Part shown: piece by piece, positions 52,496-63,700 of the stretch | Position numbering within the stretch: position 1 is the stretch's first letter | How the letters are laid out: every line of letters starts with the position of its first letter | Source: Ustulina deusta | Taxonomy: Eukaryota > Ascomycota > Sordariomycetes > Xylariales > Xylariaceae | Reading direction: 5' to 3' | NCBI GenBank assembly: GCA_023159155.1 | Contig: JAJNNX010000057.1 | Location: 1-64,000 of the forward strand | DNA: 64,000 bases | The notes under the pieces: generated by a model | Databases searched by the model: none | Told to the model about the DNA's origin: nothing | The model's input: the letters and a program-made list of their open reading frames with translations, nothing else | Made by a program: the position numbers and the translations under genes

Positions 52496-52698
52496 CCCCG
52501 ACAAAAAATAAAACTATCTACATCTATCTCCAGTAGTTCAAGGGAGAAGGGCGGGCGAATTACGCGACAGATACAAGTCGACGGCGCCTCGAGAAGTGTG
52601 TTGTAGAAGGGTTGTGCGGTGGGGCATCTGTAGGTCTGTAGAACCACTTATAGATTTTGATTACAATACTAGGTAGTTAAACCTCGGCATACTTCAAC

Positions 52699-53035
52699 AT
52701 GGGCCACTACGCGCGCCTGTTTGGTGAGGCATCAGCGATTGGTGATGGGAATGCCTCTTTCAGTGCGGCGAGACATGGTACCCTCACTGGACTGTCATCC
52801 GCCGGCTGGGCTGTCTGATCGGTGCTTTGATTCCTGGCAAGTTGGCTGATGCGCTTGGTCGGCGCTTGGTCATTTCGATCTCTGCATTGTGGGTTAGCGT
52901 TGGCATAATCATTGAAATTTCGTCCGAGAACGCATGGCAGCAGTGTGCTATCAGACAACTTGTGTTGTTCTATCGGCGCCCTGTCCGTTGCAGTCCCCAT
53001 CAATGCCGAACTAGCATGGCTGGCCTTTGTTCATT
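52699..53035 (+). pseudogene. Fragment of a sugar-type MFS transporter, frameshifted
   Basis: Three overlapping frames together match the segment from the first periplasmic loop to the fourth membrane helix of sugar/hexose MFS transporters. Frame 1 (52699 on) has SFSAARHGTLTGLSSAG. It then shifts at about 52815 to GALIPGKLADALGRRLVIS, which carries the family loop G-x-LADxxGRR, and IIIEISSENAWQQ. It shifts again near 52965 to GALSVAVPINAELAW. At least two frameshifts and loss of both ends make it a dead remnant. Upstream helix 1 and downstream helices are not found. Confidence 0.75.
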
Positions 53036-53255
53036 GTAACAAGAATATTGTCCAACTCCACTTCATCATCAAAGACACCACCACATTTGGTCTTTGACCA
53101 GGACAAAGACAAGTAACAGCGAAAGGGACGACGCGGACTATATGAGACTCGACAACGTCCGTCGCTGGACGCGTTAATGATGAGTCCAATCGAACCTATA
53201 AGGGAAATACAGTTTTTTTCTGCACAAGAAACGAGAAATCACTAAAATTTTAAAC
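53036..53255 (+). promoter_or_regulatory. Upstream region of the 370-residue gene
   Basis: Short AT-richer leader with no gene; ends AAACATGGGG around the start codon. Confidence 0.3.
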
Positions 53256-54368
53256 ATGGGGAAAAATGATTATAGCGACAGTTCAGTCTACAATAGGAGA
53301 CCATATCATGCTCTGTACATCTCTGACGACGAGGGGGAAGATGATGACATATGCGTCTGGAAAGACGGGCCAGAACTCTCCGACTATGACAGCTTAGACG
53401 AGCCTCTGGCTGGGCATTTCCGGAAATTCGGGATTGAGGCCGCAGGAAAGCACAAACAGAGCAGCGACTATCTCAAGAAGCCGGAAAGCGTGGAGCAAGC
53501 AGAGAGAGCTGAGAAAGCCAAGAGAGTGGAGGAAATCGAGAGACCCAAGACAACTCCGGCCGCCAAAACCAAGGTGGCTGATATTCCGATAAGCGAAATC
53601 GACCCCGAGACAGGTAAATTGACCAAGGAAGCGTTTCGCGAACGAGAAATCCAGTATGCGCTCTCTACGGCACGGCGAAATCTGACGCACATGTCTCAGT
53701 TCTTGCTTAAGCTGGAGGCCCGCGCAGGCAAGACGACAAAGGAGGGCATACGACAAACCCTCGACGCAACAGTTCAGGATATGAACTACGACTTCAACGC
53801 CTGTGGCAGCGATGGCGGTCCGCCCGATCCAGATCACAAAAGCGAAATTGAGGAGATCAAGCACTTGTCAAATGACCTCTACCATCGGCTGTACCTCGTC
53901 GACAGACACTGGCGACGCATAGCGCGCGACGCACGCAAGGCTGGAGATCGATGTCCTGATATAGGCATACTCAGTGAGCCGGACATCAAGGAGTGGATAA
54001 AGGTCGAGCTGCAGACGAACCACCTGGCTGCCGAAGAGACGTGTTTCTACACCGTTGCTGACCTAAAGTCAAATCGTAGCTTTTTCGATTGGATGGAGTA
54101 TTTGCGCGAGCTCTGCCAATTCGGAGACCACCCCCACGATGAGGCAAAATTGGTCGAGCTGGCCTGGCAGTTTCTAGACCGCAATTTGCGAGGGCCGCGG
54201 CCCGCAAATCCAACGTCTGTCGGCCAGTTTGTTGACGACCTCAATGATAGGTGGAAGCGTGGCGTGTGGGCTGAAATACTCAAGAACCCAAAGAAGCAGG
54301 AGGCGGACGATGCGGAGGCTTGGAAATTGATGAGGAAATATTGGACGTCGAGGACGGCGCCGAGTTAG
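53256..54368 (+). CDS. Hypothetical protein, 370 residues
   Basis: Uninterrupted frame with a good start context (AAACATGG). I recognise no family. Residues 1-60 are acidic (SDDEGEDDD near 23). Residues 70-110 are rich in Lys/Glu/Ala and likely form a charged helix. Residues 130-160 (ALSTARRNLTHMSQFLLKLE) and 195-225 look alpha-helical. The C-terminal third (ELAWQFLDRNLRGPRP at about 303, FVDDLNDRWKRGVWAEIL at 326) is Trp-rich and looks like a small folded domain. There is no signal peptide or membrane segment. It stands alone between transposon remnants. A soluble, possibly nuclear protein is a guess from composition; a domesticated or gag-like origin is possible but unproven. Confidence 0.65.
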   Translation: MGKNDYSDSSVYNRRPYHALYISDDEGEDDDICVWKDGPELSDYDSLDEPLAGHFRKFGIEAAGKHKQSSDYLKKPESVEQAERAEKAKRVEEIERPKTTPAAKTKVADIPISEIDPETGKLTKEAFREREIQYALSTARRNLTHMSQFLLKLEARAGKTTKEGIRQTLDATVQDMNYDFNACGSDGGPPDPDHKSEIEEIKHLSNDLYHRLYLVDRHWRRIARDARKAGDRCPDIGILSEPDIKEWIKVELQTNHLAAEETCFYTVADLKSNRSFFDWMEYLRELCQFGDHPHDEAKLVELAWQFLDRNLRGPRPANPTSVGQFVDDLNDRWKRGVWAEILKNPKKQEADDAEAWKLMRKYWTSRTAPS

Positions 54369-54590
54369 AAGATGTAGAGTTGAGCTTGTGATCTTGTAAC
54401 GCATCTCTGGATTTTGACCAATATATTTATGTAGAACGAAATGTGCTTCATTTGTATGTATTCCTGACATGAAAGTTTCAATCTAAAAACTTTAAATGTA
54501 ACTCGCACTCAAGCCCCTAATAAGTACCTACGAACTATAGTTGTCCGCCGTTATTTCCCGTGTGGGTTTGCTATGGCAGTTGTCTCAACG

Positions 54591-54838
54591 TGTCGGATTA
54601 AGTGGTGGCTAGGTGGTGATGTGAGCCACATAGTGGCTAGTGAGAGGTGCCCTTATAGGGGGTATGCCCTTAGCAAATAGAGCGTTATATGGCTGAATGA
54701 GTGGATCTACACCTAACTATATGAGGGATATATATGTATGTAGGGTGTAGAATATACCCATATAGACCTACAATAATAACAATATAACAGACCTTCTGCG
54801 GGCAATATGTGGCAAGATCGCTAGTGCTAAATCTGACA
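54591..54838 (+). repeat. Left LTR of I
   Basis: Near-normal GC, in contrast to the interior that starts at 54839. Confidence 0.92.
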
Positions 54839-54879
54839 ATTAAGAGTTTTATTAATATTTTATATTTTATTACCAGCGA

Positions 54880-55132
54880 GCTTCTTACTAGCATATATAA
54901 TTGCTAGCAATCTATTCAATAAAATATCTTATTACAAGTATTATATATAGCAATAGCAAGCTTTTTAAGCTATATAGCAAAGTGCTATTGATCTTTTTAT
55001 AAAATATTCTAACGCAAGCGCTATAAATATTAATAGCAAGCGTTCTTTTTATTGCAAACAATCTAAACATATAATTTATACGTATAAACAACTAGCAAGC
55101 GCTATATATATAATAGCAAGCGCCCTTATAGA
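54880..55132 (+). repeat. GCAAGCGCT-type dispersed repeats in element I
   Basis: AGCAAGCGCTATA/AATAGCAAGCGCCCTT motifs recur (about 54949, 55012, 55035, 55093, 55113), forming two degenerate units of about 80 bp. Confidence 0.55.
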
Positions 55133-55914
55133 TTTGGCGATCTTATTAGACCTAGCTAAATAGTTTGCTATAATAGCTATAACAACTATTTTTAATTTAC
55201 CTAACAATTTTTTATTATAAAAAAAAGACTTTATTATTAGTACTTATAGCTATAACTTATAGGACTATATAATATTTATAAATTAAGCTTTATAGCTTAT
55301 AGTACTAAGAGCGCTAACAATTAACAAATTTTTTTTAAACCTAAATATTAATTTTTTTACTGCTATATATACAAATCTTACTACTACTAAAAAATGTTTG
55401 TATTAATATACTAAATAATACTATAATATAACTTTTAAATGCTATAATATCTATTATATTAAGGTTACTAAGCTTGCTAAATAAATATAAAAAATAGTCT
55501 ATTTTAATTACTAATTAATTTATATAAAAGTAATCTAAACTATTAATTAGTAATATAATAACTTAAAAAAGCTTAATAATATAATATAAATAGTTCTAAA
55601 GTTTAAATATAAATATAAATATATAATATTTATTAATATATTAACTAAAAAATATATTATAAATCTTATTAAATAAACTAATATATAGCTAAACAAAGTT
55701 ACTAAAGTTTATACTAGAAAGTTTAAAATAAATATTTTTAAGCTAGTTATTAATTTAAAAAAGGCTTTCTAAAGGTTTTATTTAAACTAGACTATATTAT
55801 TTAAATTTATATACTATATTGCTATAATAAATAATATTCTAAAATATTAAACTATAGCTACTAAGTTATACTAAAAAACTAATATATAAAACTTTTTAAA
55901 AACTACTAAAAAAA

Positions 55915-56165
55915 ACGTTTAATTAATATTTATTACTAAGAATAAACTGCTTAAAAAGCCTAAAAAGTTTAAAAAATCTAAAAGATTTAGTACTAATAGC
56001 AATAGTAACAAAAAAAGCAATCGTAAAGATAGCAAACTTATTAGCTATTTTAAATCTAATTATAACAGTAAAAATAGCAATAGTAAGAATAGCAAGCCTA
56101 TTAACCACCTAAAATCCAACCGTAATAGCAATAGTAAAGGTAGCAAGCCTGCTAATTATTCTAAA
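55915..56165 (+). other. Remnant coding stretch rich in Ser/Asn/Lys
   Basis: In one plus frame from about 55935 the sequence reads Lys-rich, then repeats of SNSNSK-like and SKP motifs without stops to about 56165. This is the best surviving coding trace in element I and might be a gag tail, but no zinc knuckle can be shown. Confidence 0.35.
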
Positions 56166-56589
56166 TTTAATTACTTATTTAAAAATAATAAATAGCTTAG
56201 TAGTAGCAAAAGGAGCCCTAAATGTACTTTTACTAAGCGTTCTTGCGCTAATATATATACCTAGGCCAAAAGAAAAAACTTTAATATAATAAACTATATG
56301 TTTTGCTATAGCTATTACTTAGAAGCATATTGCTAGTACGCTTTTTTAAAGCTTAGACCTAATAAATAAGTTTTTAACCCTATAACTAAGCAACTAGCTA
56401 ATTAGCAAATAGAGCGGAATAAAGGCGTCTAGTATACTTTTAAAAAAGTATAGAAGTAATTAGACTTGCGTTAAAGGGGTAATCTTTTGTAAGCTAAAGG
56501 GGTAGCAATCATTTTATAAAGCACTGACAAGATCTAAGGGCTAGTACCTAGCATTTACTAGCTAAAAAGGTGGCGATTACTTTATAAGT

Positions 56590-57400
56590 CGTTAATAAGA
56601 TCTAACTAGCTAAAAGCACTATTTTATATTTAATTATAGCTGCTAAATCCTAATAAAAGCTCTGCTATAGCAAAAAAGAAAAGGCCTTTAAAAGAGCTTA
56701 TTAACCGCTTTATAACTAATTATAGCTACTAAATACTATTAAAAGCTCTGCGATAGCAAAAAGAAAAATGCCTCTATAGAGCTTATTATACATAATATAT
56801 AAGTGCGTTCTGTAGCATTGCTTTATAACCGATTATAGCTACTAAATACTATTAAAAGCTTTACAATAGCAAAAAAAGAAACGCTTCTATAAAGCTTATT
56901 ATATATAATACATAAGTACGTTCTATACTAAACTATTATACAACTAATTATAGTTATTAAATCCTATTAAAGGCTCTATTATAGCAAAAAAAAAAATGCT
57001 TCTATAAAGCTTACTACTTATAATACTAAAGTGCACACAAAAGCAGTTATATATAAAGTCATAAAAAAAAGGCCCTTAAAAAGCCTATTAATTATTATAT
57101 ATCTGATTATAACTACTAAATATTATTAAAAGCTTTGTTATAGCAAAAAAAAAAGGTTTTTATAAAGCTTATTATATATAATATATAAATATGTTCTATA
57201 ATACTGCTACTATAACTAATTATAACTATTATATATTATTAAAAGCTCTATAATAATAATAAAAAATATTTTTATAAAGCTTATTATATATAATATATAA
57301 TACTACTAGTAAAAAGAAATACTTTTAAAAAGCTTACTATAATTTATAATAAGTACTAATTAACTAACTACAATTTATTATAAGTATTAAATACTATTAA
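56590..57400 (+). repeat. Tandem array of about 115-bp units in element I
   Basis: Six to seven imperfect units, each with ATTATAGCTACTAAATACT, then AAAAGCTCT, then ATAGCAAAAA, then TATAAAGCTTATTATA. Clear starts are at about 56630, 56724, 56821, 56946, 57104 and 57218. Unit spacing varies from 95 to 160 bp, and divergence (largely RIP transitions) grows towards the right. Confidence 0.75.
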
Positions 57401-57794
57401 AAACATTACTAAAAAAGAAATAAGTTATTAAAAAACTTCTAATATATAATATACAAATATATAAAAAGGCCTTTAAAAAGCTTATTATATATATATTATA
57501 AGTACTAAATACTAGCTCTACAAAAATATTAATATAAAAAGAAACGTTTCTTAAAAGTTTATTATTATTAATAATAAATATTAATAATAAATTTACTAAT
57601 ATACTATAAGATTGGTATATAGCTATATATTTAAGCTTTATATATTTTAATCAAAAGATTAACGTAGTTATAAAGCACCGAAGCCACGTTTTTAAGCGTT
57701 ACACCTTTAATTAAAAGATTGCGCTAAACAAACAGTACTATAGACTAGGGATAAGGACAGCTATATTAGCAGACCTACAAACACTACTCTTAAC

Positions 57795-57938
57795 TAATAC
57801 GAGCGTATTAACGCTAAATATAAAGATTGTTAAACCGAGCGTATTAACGTTAAAGACTAAGATCATTAATACGAACGTATTAATGCTAAAAATAGAAATT
57901 ATTAATGCAAGCGTATTACCATTAAATATAAAGATCAC
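57795..57938 (+). repeat. Four perfect-length 36-bp tandem repeats
   Basis: Units start at 57795, 57831, 57867 and 57903, each exactly 36 bp with the core GCGTATTAACG. The frame is open from about 57715 to 58060 and encodes a 12-residue repeat (NTSVLTLNIKIV, KPSVLTLKTKII, NTNVLMLKIEII, NASVLPLNIKIT). Weaker spaced copies lie near 57995 and 58060. Confidence 0.85.
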
Positions 57939-58191
57939 TATGTTTGAAGAATTACCTACAAATATTTATAAATATATAAAAAAACTACTATATATGCCTA
58001 ATATAAGCATATTAATACCAAACACTAAGATTACTATATATATTTATATATACTCTTAATTAAAACAAGCTTATTAATACTCTACGTCGAGATTACTATA
58101 TATATATAGACTAATATATACTTGTATGCCGCTTTTGAATATAGTTATATAGGTAAGCAAGGCTACTGAAGTGGCCTTACCTAAAGGGGTA

Positions 58192-58439
58192 TGTTGGATT
58201 AAGTGGTGGCTAGGTGGTGATGTGAGCTATATAGTGGCTAGTGAGAGGTGCCCTTATAGGGGGTATGCCCTTAGCAAATAGAGCGTTATATGGCTGAATG
58301 AGTGGATCTATACCTAACTATATGAGGGATATATATGTATGTAGGGTGTAGAATACACCCATATAGACCTACAACAACAACAATATAACAGACCTTCTGC
58401 GGGCAATGTGTGGCGAGATCGCTAGTGCTAAATCTGACA
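58192..58439 (+). repeat. Right LTR of I
   Basis: Same length as the left LTR; ends at the TSD CAACG. Confidence 0.92.
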
Positions 58440-58444
58440 CAACG

Positions 58445-59100
58445 ACCTAAATTCACCAACTCATGAATGCCTCAGGCATCAAATCCGAACCGTGACGGGG
58501 GTTTTATTCCGTTTAAGTCCGAAATTAATTCCCTGACATGCACTGTTCAACGGCTTTTTAGTTCCCCCAATAAGCCTTGATTCGATCCCAATATCAGAAA
58601 TTTGTTCTCTCGTTTTCTTTCTTTCTTTCTTTTTTCTCTCTCTCTCTTTTTCTTTTTACCAGTGTCTCTCTATCTCTTGGACAACCAGTCTACACCAGAC
58701 TTATCTTTGCCTCCGAAAGAGAATGGACAAGCTCTTCATTCACTAGTACACTGAAAAGGGGGGGTTCATCCTCTTTCATTTCGACAGTATTGAGAAAAAC
58801 AAAGGCCTTTATTGGGGAAGAAAACAAAGAAGATACAGCTATCTAGTTTTTAGGAGGGAACAAAGCTATGTACGTCTATTCTCTTTCCACTCATTCGGAA
58901 AGTGACAAAGGCATTATAAGTGATACAATATAATGATTTGGCACAGGAATGCCAGTTCACATATTCCTGTTCCTCAATGTATATGCAACCTTGCGGTTTT
59001 TATTTCCTCCAACCTCCTCTAAACGCAACCTCACATCTAAGGGTTGAGCAAAACGGGCAGTTACTAATCCTTGTTTATTTTATTTTCAAATACCTTAACC
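58445..59100 (+). promoter_or_regulatory. Upstream region of the small membrane protein gene
   Basis: No gene is called. It contains a TTTC/TC microsatellite-like tract (about 58608-58655). Frames over this tract look like signal peptides only because of the repeated Ser/Phe/Leu codons. Confidence 0.35.
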
Positions 59101-59595
59101 ATGCCGCAACCTGTCTCTATTCCTTTGGAAACAACCCCCCTCCTCGCTAGGTCTGAGGAGTTGGGCTACTCGACTACCAAAGTCAAACCTAAATTCCGTA
59201 TTATCATTCCACCACGCTCTGGTCGTACGCCAACAGAAATCACACCAGACGGTAGTCTCATAGTTACAGTGAACGAGACGAGTGATGACAGCGACATATC
59301 AGGAAACTATACGCCTTGCGTAGGAACGGCTCATTGCGAATATTGTCTTGAGCAAGGACTCGATCACAACCTTCAAGTCTACCACCAGCGAAAGCGGAAG
59401 ACTTGGGCTAAGACAGCTCACGAGGCAGAAGTCGGATTTGACCTTTATCTATCTTTCTATACCTGCGTCCTTGGCATCATCATGTTCCTGCTAATGATTT
59501 TTGTGTATATTAGCTGCGACCTCAATATTGATCCAGATCAAGGGTACAGTGAACCCTCACACCCCTTGATCTTCCCCAAAAGTCTGGGATTCTAG
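59101..59595 (+). CDS. Small single-pass membrane protein, hypothetical
   Basis: 164 residues from the ATG at 59101 (context AACCATGC), chosen over an in-frame upstream start at 59071 because of context. The N-terminal two thirds are polar and basic with PRSGRTPTE near 41 and a Cys-containing patch (CVGTAHCEYC at about 83). One hydrophobic helix follows (FYTCVLGIIMFLLMIFVYIS, about 119-138), then a short tail of about 26 residues. By charge, the basic N side is probably cytosolic, making a tail-anchored type of protein. I do not recognise the family. Confidence 0.5.
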   Translation: MPQPVSIPLETTPLLARSEELGYSTTKVKPKFRIIIPPRSGRTPTEITPDGSLIVTVNETSDDSDISGNYTPCVGTAHCEYCLEQGLDHNLQVYHQRKRKTWAKTAHEAEVGFDLYLSFYTCVLGIIMFLLMIFVYISCDLNIDPDQGYSEPSHPLIFPKSLGF

Positions 59596-60789
59596 TCTGG
59601 GATACTTAAGTAGGTGCGTAAGAAAATAGAATGCTCCAATTAAACAATTCAGCTTCCTCCTAAATACATAAATTCTTTTGATAGTGAAGCAGCTAGGGTA
59701 CCTACGGTACCGAGGTATAAGTATAGGCGTGCTCGCACAGAGGTTCCTTCCATTCCTGCCCACATCACTTCCGGCTCCAACCTTCCTTTGTTGTTAGATG
59801 TGTCATTGCAAGCAAACAGATCTCCTTGCTCCATACAGAGAAATCTGCGTCAAAATCGCACTCTATTTTTAAGGCTGTTTGTTTTACAGACCTTGCTAAG
59901 GAAACTGCTAATTGCACGTTCTCCTTCTACACATACCTACCTGGGTACCTACCTACTTAGGCAGTTATCACCCTCAGCACCCTTACTTCCAGGTCCTCAT
60001 GCAGCGGCCTCTATCCATACAAACAAAGTCATTCGTTGCCTGCCGCCCAGATCGCCATTACCTCCACGTTGGTTCCTTCTAGCAGCAGCTGCTGCCACGG
60101 CCGACTTGCTGTCCGCATTCTTGCGTCGACCTCTTCTATCTGTCTACATCTACTCACACATACGCCGGAGGGTCACTCTACTCGTTTTTGCCCTCAAGGT
60201 CTTGGTGAGCATTCCAGCACAAGTCGGCTAACCAAGGCAGGAACATATCTGGTAGCTGCTAACACTCTGGGCTAACTCATACCTCGACGCTCCCGGAGAA
60301 CTCGCAGTGCCAAGGCCGCCTCTATTGCCTCCGAGCTCCCGGGCAGCCTCTTTCTTTCCGTCACACTTCTGGTATCCGTCTGGCTACTTTGAATCAAAAC
60401 TACATGCACCGAGCTGGGTCTCGTAGAGCGAACAACACGCAGCACCAACGGCCACCTGCATAGCAGTACGCGCTTACATCGAGATCATACCTCCAAATCT
60501 TGAAAACTGGATCTACGCTCAGAAAGTGCACCACCTTCCACCAATTATGTTTGCTGCTCTCTGCTCTCATACCTAATTCCAGTTATCATTCTCAGCACAA
60601 CCTCACCCGCGCGTTCCTCTTCTCAGATTCTACAGGTTACTCTACCTCCATCTAGGATCGTCTAAACGTACACCGTTTAATTCTCTCTGCCAAGAATGTC
60701 TCTTGCCATCGTCTAAACTCCACTCTCATTCCGCGAGGAGCAAATCATTTCTCTTACATACTGCCAGCTGCTGATCGATTGTCAGCAAA
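59596..60789 (+). promoter_or_regulatory. Intergenic region and probable 5' leader of the GTPase gene
   Basis: No gene is supported. It contains ACCTACCT/GGTACC-type runs (about 59696-59720 and 59932-59962) common between genes in some ascomycetes, and long CT-rich DNA up to the ATG. The frame 59788-60231 is Leu/Ser/Arg/Pro-rich without domain features and I treat it as chance. Confidence 0.35.
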
Positions 60790-63700
60790 ATGTCGGACAA
60801 GAAGGCGCAGAGCTGCCTGAAGTCTGAGATGGCACTTCATCGCCAATTTACCACCACTTCGGACGAGAGCAAGAAGTTTGTCTGGACCAAGTGCTCAGAA
60901 GCGGACGCGCGTAAACGCCTGTCAATCAAAGAGCAATCTCTCGATATCGGGCTGAAATACTGCGAGCAACTAATTAATACGATCGAATGCAGATTCGCTA
61001 ACATTACAAAACACAACAAGCAATCCGCCGAGAAAATCTGGCCATTAGAGGACAGAAATGAGTGGATAGCCCAATGCCGTGAGTCACCCATCCTCGCATA
61101 CGCGTGTAAGAAATCACTCTCTAATTTCTATTTAAATAGGGAGCATTATTAGAGATCACCAAGAGTTCAGAGTTCTCGTGGGTGTGGCTGGTGATACTGG
61201 GAGCGGGAAGACTTCGGTATTAAATGCACTTCTAGGATTTCAAGAATTATTGCCAACAAACAACGAGGAGGCCGCCACAGCTGTTCAATGCAAGGTCAGA
61301 TTCAATCATGATACCCGGCCCGAATACGCATTTCGCTGCCATGTCACTTTCCAAAGCAAGGAAGCATGGGAAACCAAGTTAAGGCAGTTTCTTGATGATC
61401 TTGAGCTCAGAAACAAACTCGAAGAGTCACACAATGGTTCTATCGAAGATGATGAAGCTCTTCATGACCATGAGCGGAGGTTGCAACCTACTCGTGAAAT
61501 GATCAAGATTGTGTTTGACCTACATGACGACGACCAGATCGAAAAGTTGGGACTGAACGGGATGCTTAGGTCTAACTCTGAAGTTTTGAAGCTGCTGGGG
61601 ACGGCAAATGAGTTCAATGGCAGTACAGCGGATGAAATCTCACAGGGGGTTAAGCCTTACATGGACTCTACGGCAGGAGGTAACAGCACATGTGGCCCAA
61701 GGTTTGCATTGTGGCCACTCATCGAGGAGGTAGAATTGTTCATCAAGTCCGATATCCTACGAAATGGAGTCGCCCTAGTTGATTTGCCGGGGTTAGGTGA
61801 TGCTCTTCGAAGTCGGGTATTAGTTGCGGAAAGGGCCTTCGATCAGCTAACAGCCACCTTGATCGTATCTCGGGCTACGCGGGCCGCAGATAATTCCACT
61901 GCTGTCAGCTTAATGTCGAAGCATCAGGAGATGGCCATGATGTTAGACGGCAAATTCAACAAGCAGACATTCTGTGTATGCTTGTCTCAAATCGACCAAA
62001 TCGATCGAAAAGCTGCACTGAGCAAGCCAGATGCTATAGCGAACACCAATCTCCAGGATTTGTTGGTTCAAGAAGAGAAGTTAAGGCTGAAAGTAAACCA
62101 ACAAGAGCAGCGACTTAGGAAACTTTCAAAGGCGAAACGAAGATATCAACGCAACCATGCCAGTAAGATCAAAGCCATTTTGCAGAAAATATGTCAACAC
62201 TCCGCTAAATATAAATAGCTCAAGTAGAACTCGACCCCGCCAAGATGGACAGGATGACCATTTCCAAGGCTAAGGCTAAGGCGAAGCGATGGGCTGTAAA
62301 GTTCGCTAATATTTCAAAAGAAAGCATCGAATCCAAACGCCGACTAGTGGAACTGGACAGTGAGATTACTTTTACTTGCATTCGAGCAAGGAATCGGTTG
62401 CTAAAAGAGCGTATTAAACGAGACTTCCAAAAAAGACAGGCTCGGCTTGTTCCGAAGGCCCTCGACATCCAGAAAACTTACGATGGACAAGTTTCTGTTT
62501 GCCCGACAAGTTCAACCGCATTCTGGAAGTGCAAGGGTCCAATAGAAAGGATGGTTGGCTTCCCTACTGAATCGTATACGGGGATTCCTAGTCTAGCCAG
62601 TTGGATTCGTAATGCGACCATCCGGAAGCGAGAAGAGCATGTTGATGATCTCCTCAACAGGCTACAAGCACAGTATAACATCATCCTACTATGGGCGAAA
62701 GACAAGGGCAAGCTGAAAGATACCCCCGTTACCAAGGATTCGTTCGAGGAGCACATTCTCGCAGATCTCTTGAGGACCATGGAACAGGTATCATACATAT
62801 GCTCCAGATCTAAGAACGTTGCCAATCGGACGCTAATATAGTCCAGAGTCTAGCAGCGTACTGTCCGCTTCTAACTGCGGAAGTTTACAAAAAGAATCCT
62901 CTCAACGGCAAGGAGGAACTCATACTCAGCACATGCCCAGAAATGTGCATCAAGACTGTCAGGGGTTGGGCATACAAGAAACCAGACGATAGAGCATCAG
63001 ATAAGGTGCATTGGACCACATACGGAGCGAACCTCCGCAGATCTGGTGGGAAGTTCGTGAGTAAATCAAAGGAAACTCGCCATGAATATAATTGGATGGA
63101 GGATATGTAAGTGAGGCTGAGTATTAACATGAAGAGTATTATACCAAAGATTGAACTAACAGCTGTGCTAGTTCACACATTCTGTTCACCCAGATTGTGA
63201 CGGATTGGAACCAGTTTCTTAATCACGATATACCCTCCTTGGCCGATAAAGTTTGGCCAGTGATGGACAAAATCTGGGATGAGTTTATCACAAATCTCAA
63301 TACAAGCGTTCAAAACGCAGAGCCAAGACTTATCCCTGAGTTAGCTAATGAAAAATTTAGCCTGGAAATCATTAAGATTAACGCCAAAAACAAAGTACGG
63401 CAAGCTCTAGGCCGAATTTCCGATGACGCAACGCAATTCTACCCCGATGCTGTAGCCAGGATTCAATCAAACTGGGAACAGACATTCAAGGAGGCACTAG
63501 GAATCGAAGGTAGATGCTTCATCCAATATATAGTTGAACAAGCTAACTCTTTATTAGGTTCTCAGGCTCATACACTTCGCCAACAGCATCTTCTAGACTT
63601 TGCACGAAAATATAGCAAGAGAATATACAGGACTGTATACAAGGGTCTCCAACAGCAGCTTCGGAAAATTTTCGACAAGTTGCCGGAAGAACTAAAATCC

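Larger units (their letters stand above)
54591..58439 (+). mobile_element. Element I: short Copia-like LTR element with internal tandem repeats
   Basis: A 3,849 bp element with two 248 bp LTRs (54591-54838 and 58192-58439) and a perfect TSD CAACG (54586-54590 and 58440-58444). The LTR starts TGTTGGATTAAG (left copy TGTCGG) and ends AAATCTGACA; the two copies differ by about nine bases, all transitions. CTAAAGGGGTA directly before the right LTR is a polypurine tract and sets plus orientation. The 3.35 kb interior is AT-rich and RIPed, with no readable reverse transcriptase, and about half of it is tandem arrays. Likely a non-autonomous or decayed element. Confidence 0.9.

Noticed and set aside
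55923..56108. 61-codon minus-strand frame
   Set aside because: Opposite strand of the Ser/Asn/Lys stretch in element I; repeat-driven.
56590..57400. CRISPR-like array
   Set aside because: Units are long, diverged and without unique spacers, inside a fungal LTR element.
57738..57938. 66-codon minus-strand frame with repeated NTL motif
   Set aside because: Reverse strand of the 36-bp array; the plus frame is longer and open too, so neither is accepted as a gene.
58577..58846. 89-codon frame with apparent signal peptide
   Set aside because: The hydrophobic part is encoded by a TTTC/TC repeat and there is no ATG at the start.
59788..60231. 147-codon frame upstream of the GTPase
   Set aside because: Low complexity, no domain, overlaps CT-rich leader-like DNA.
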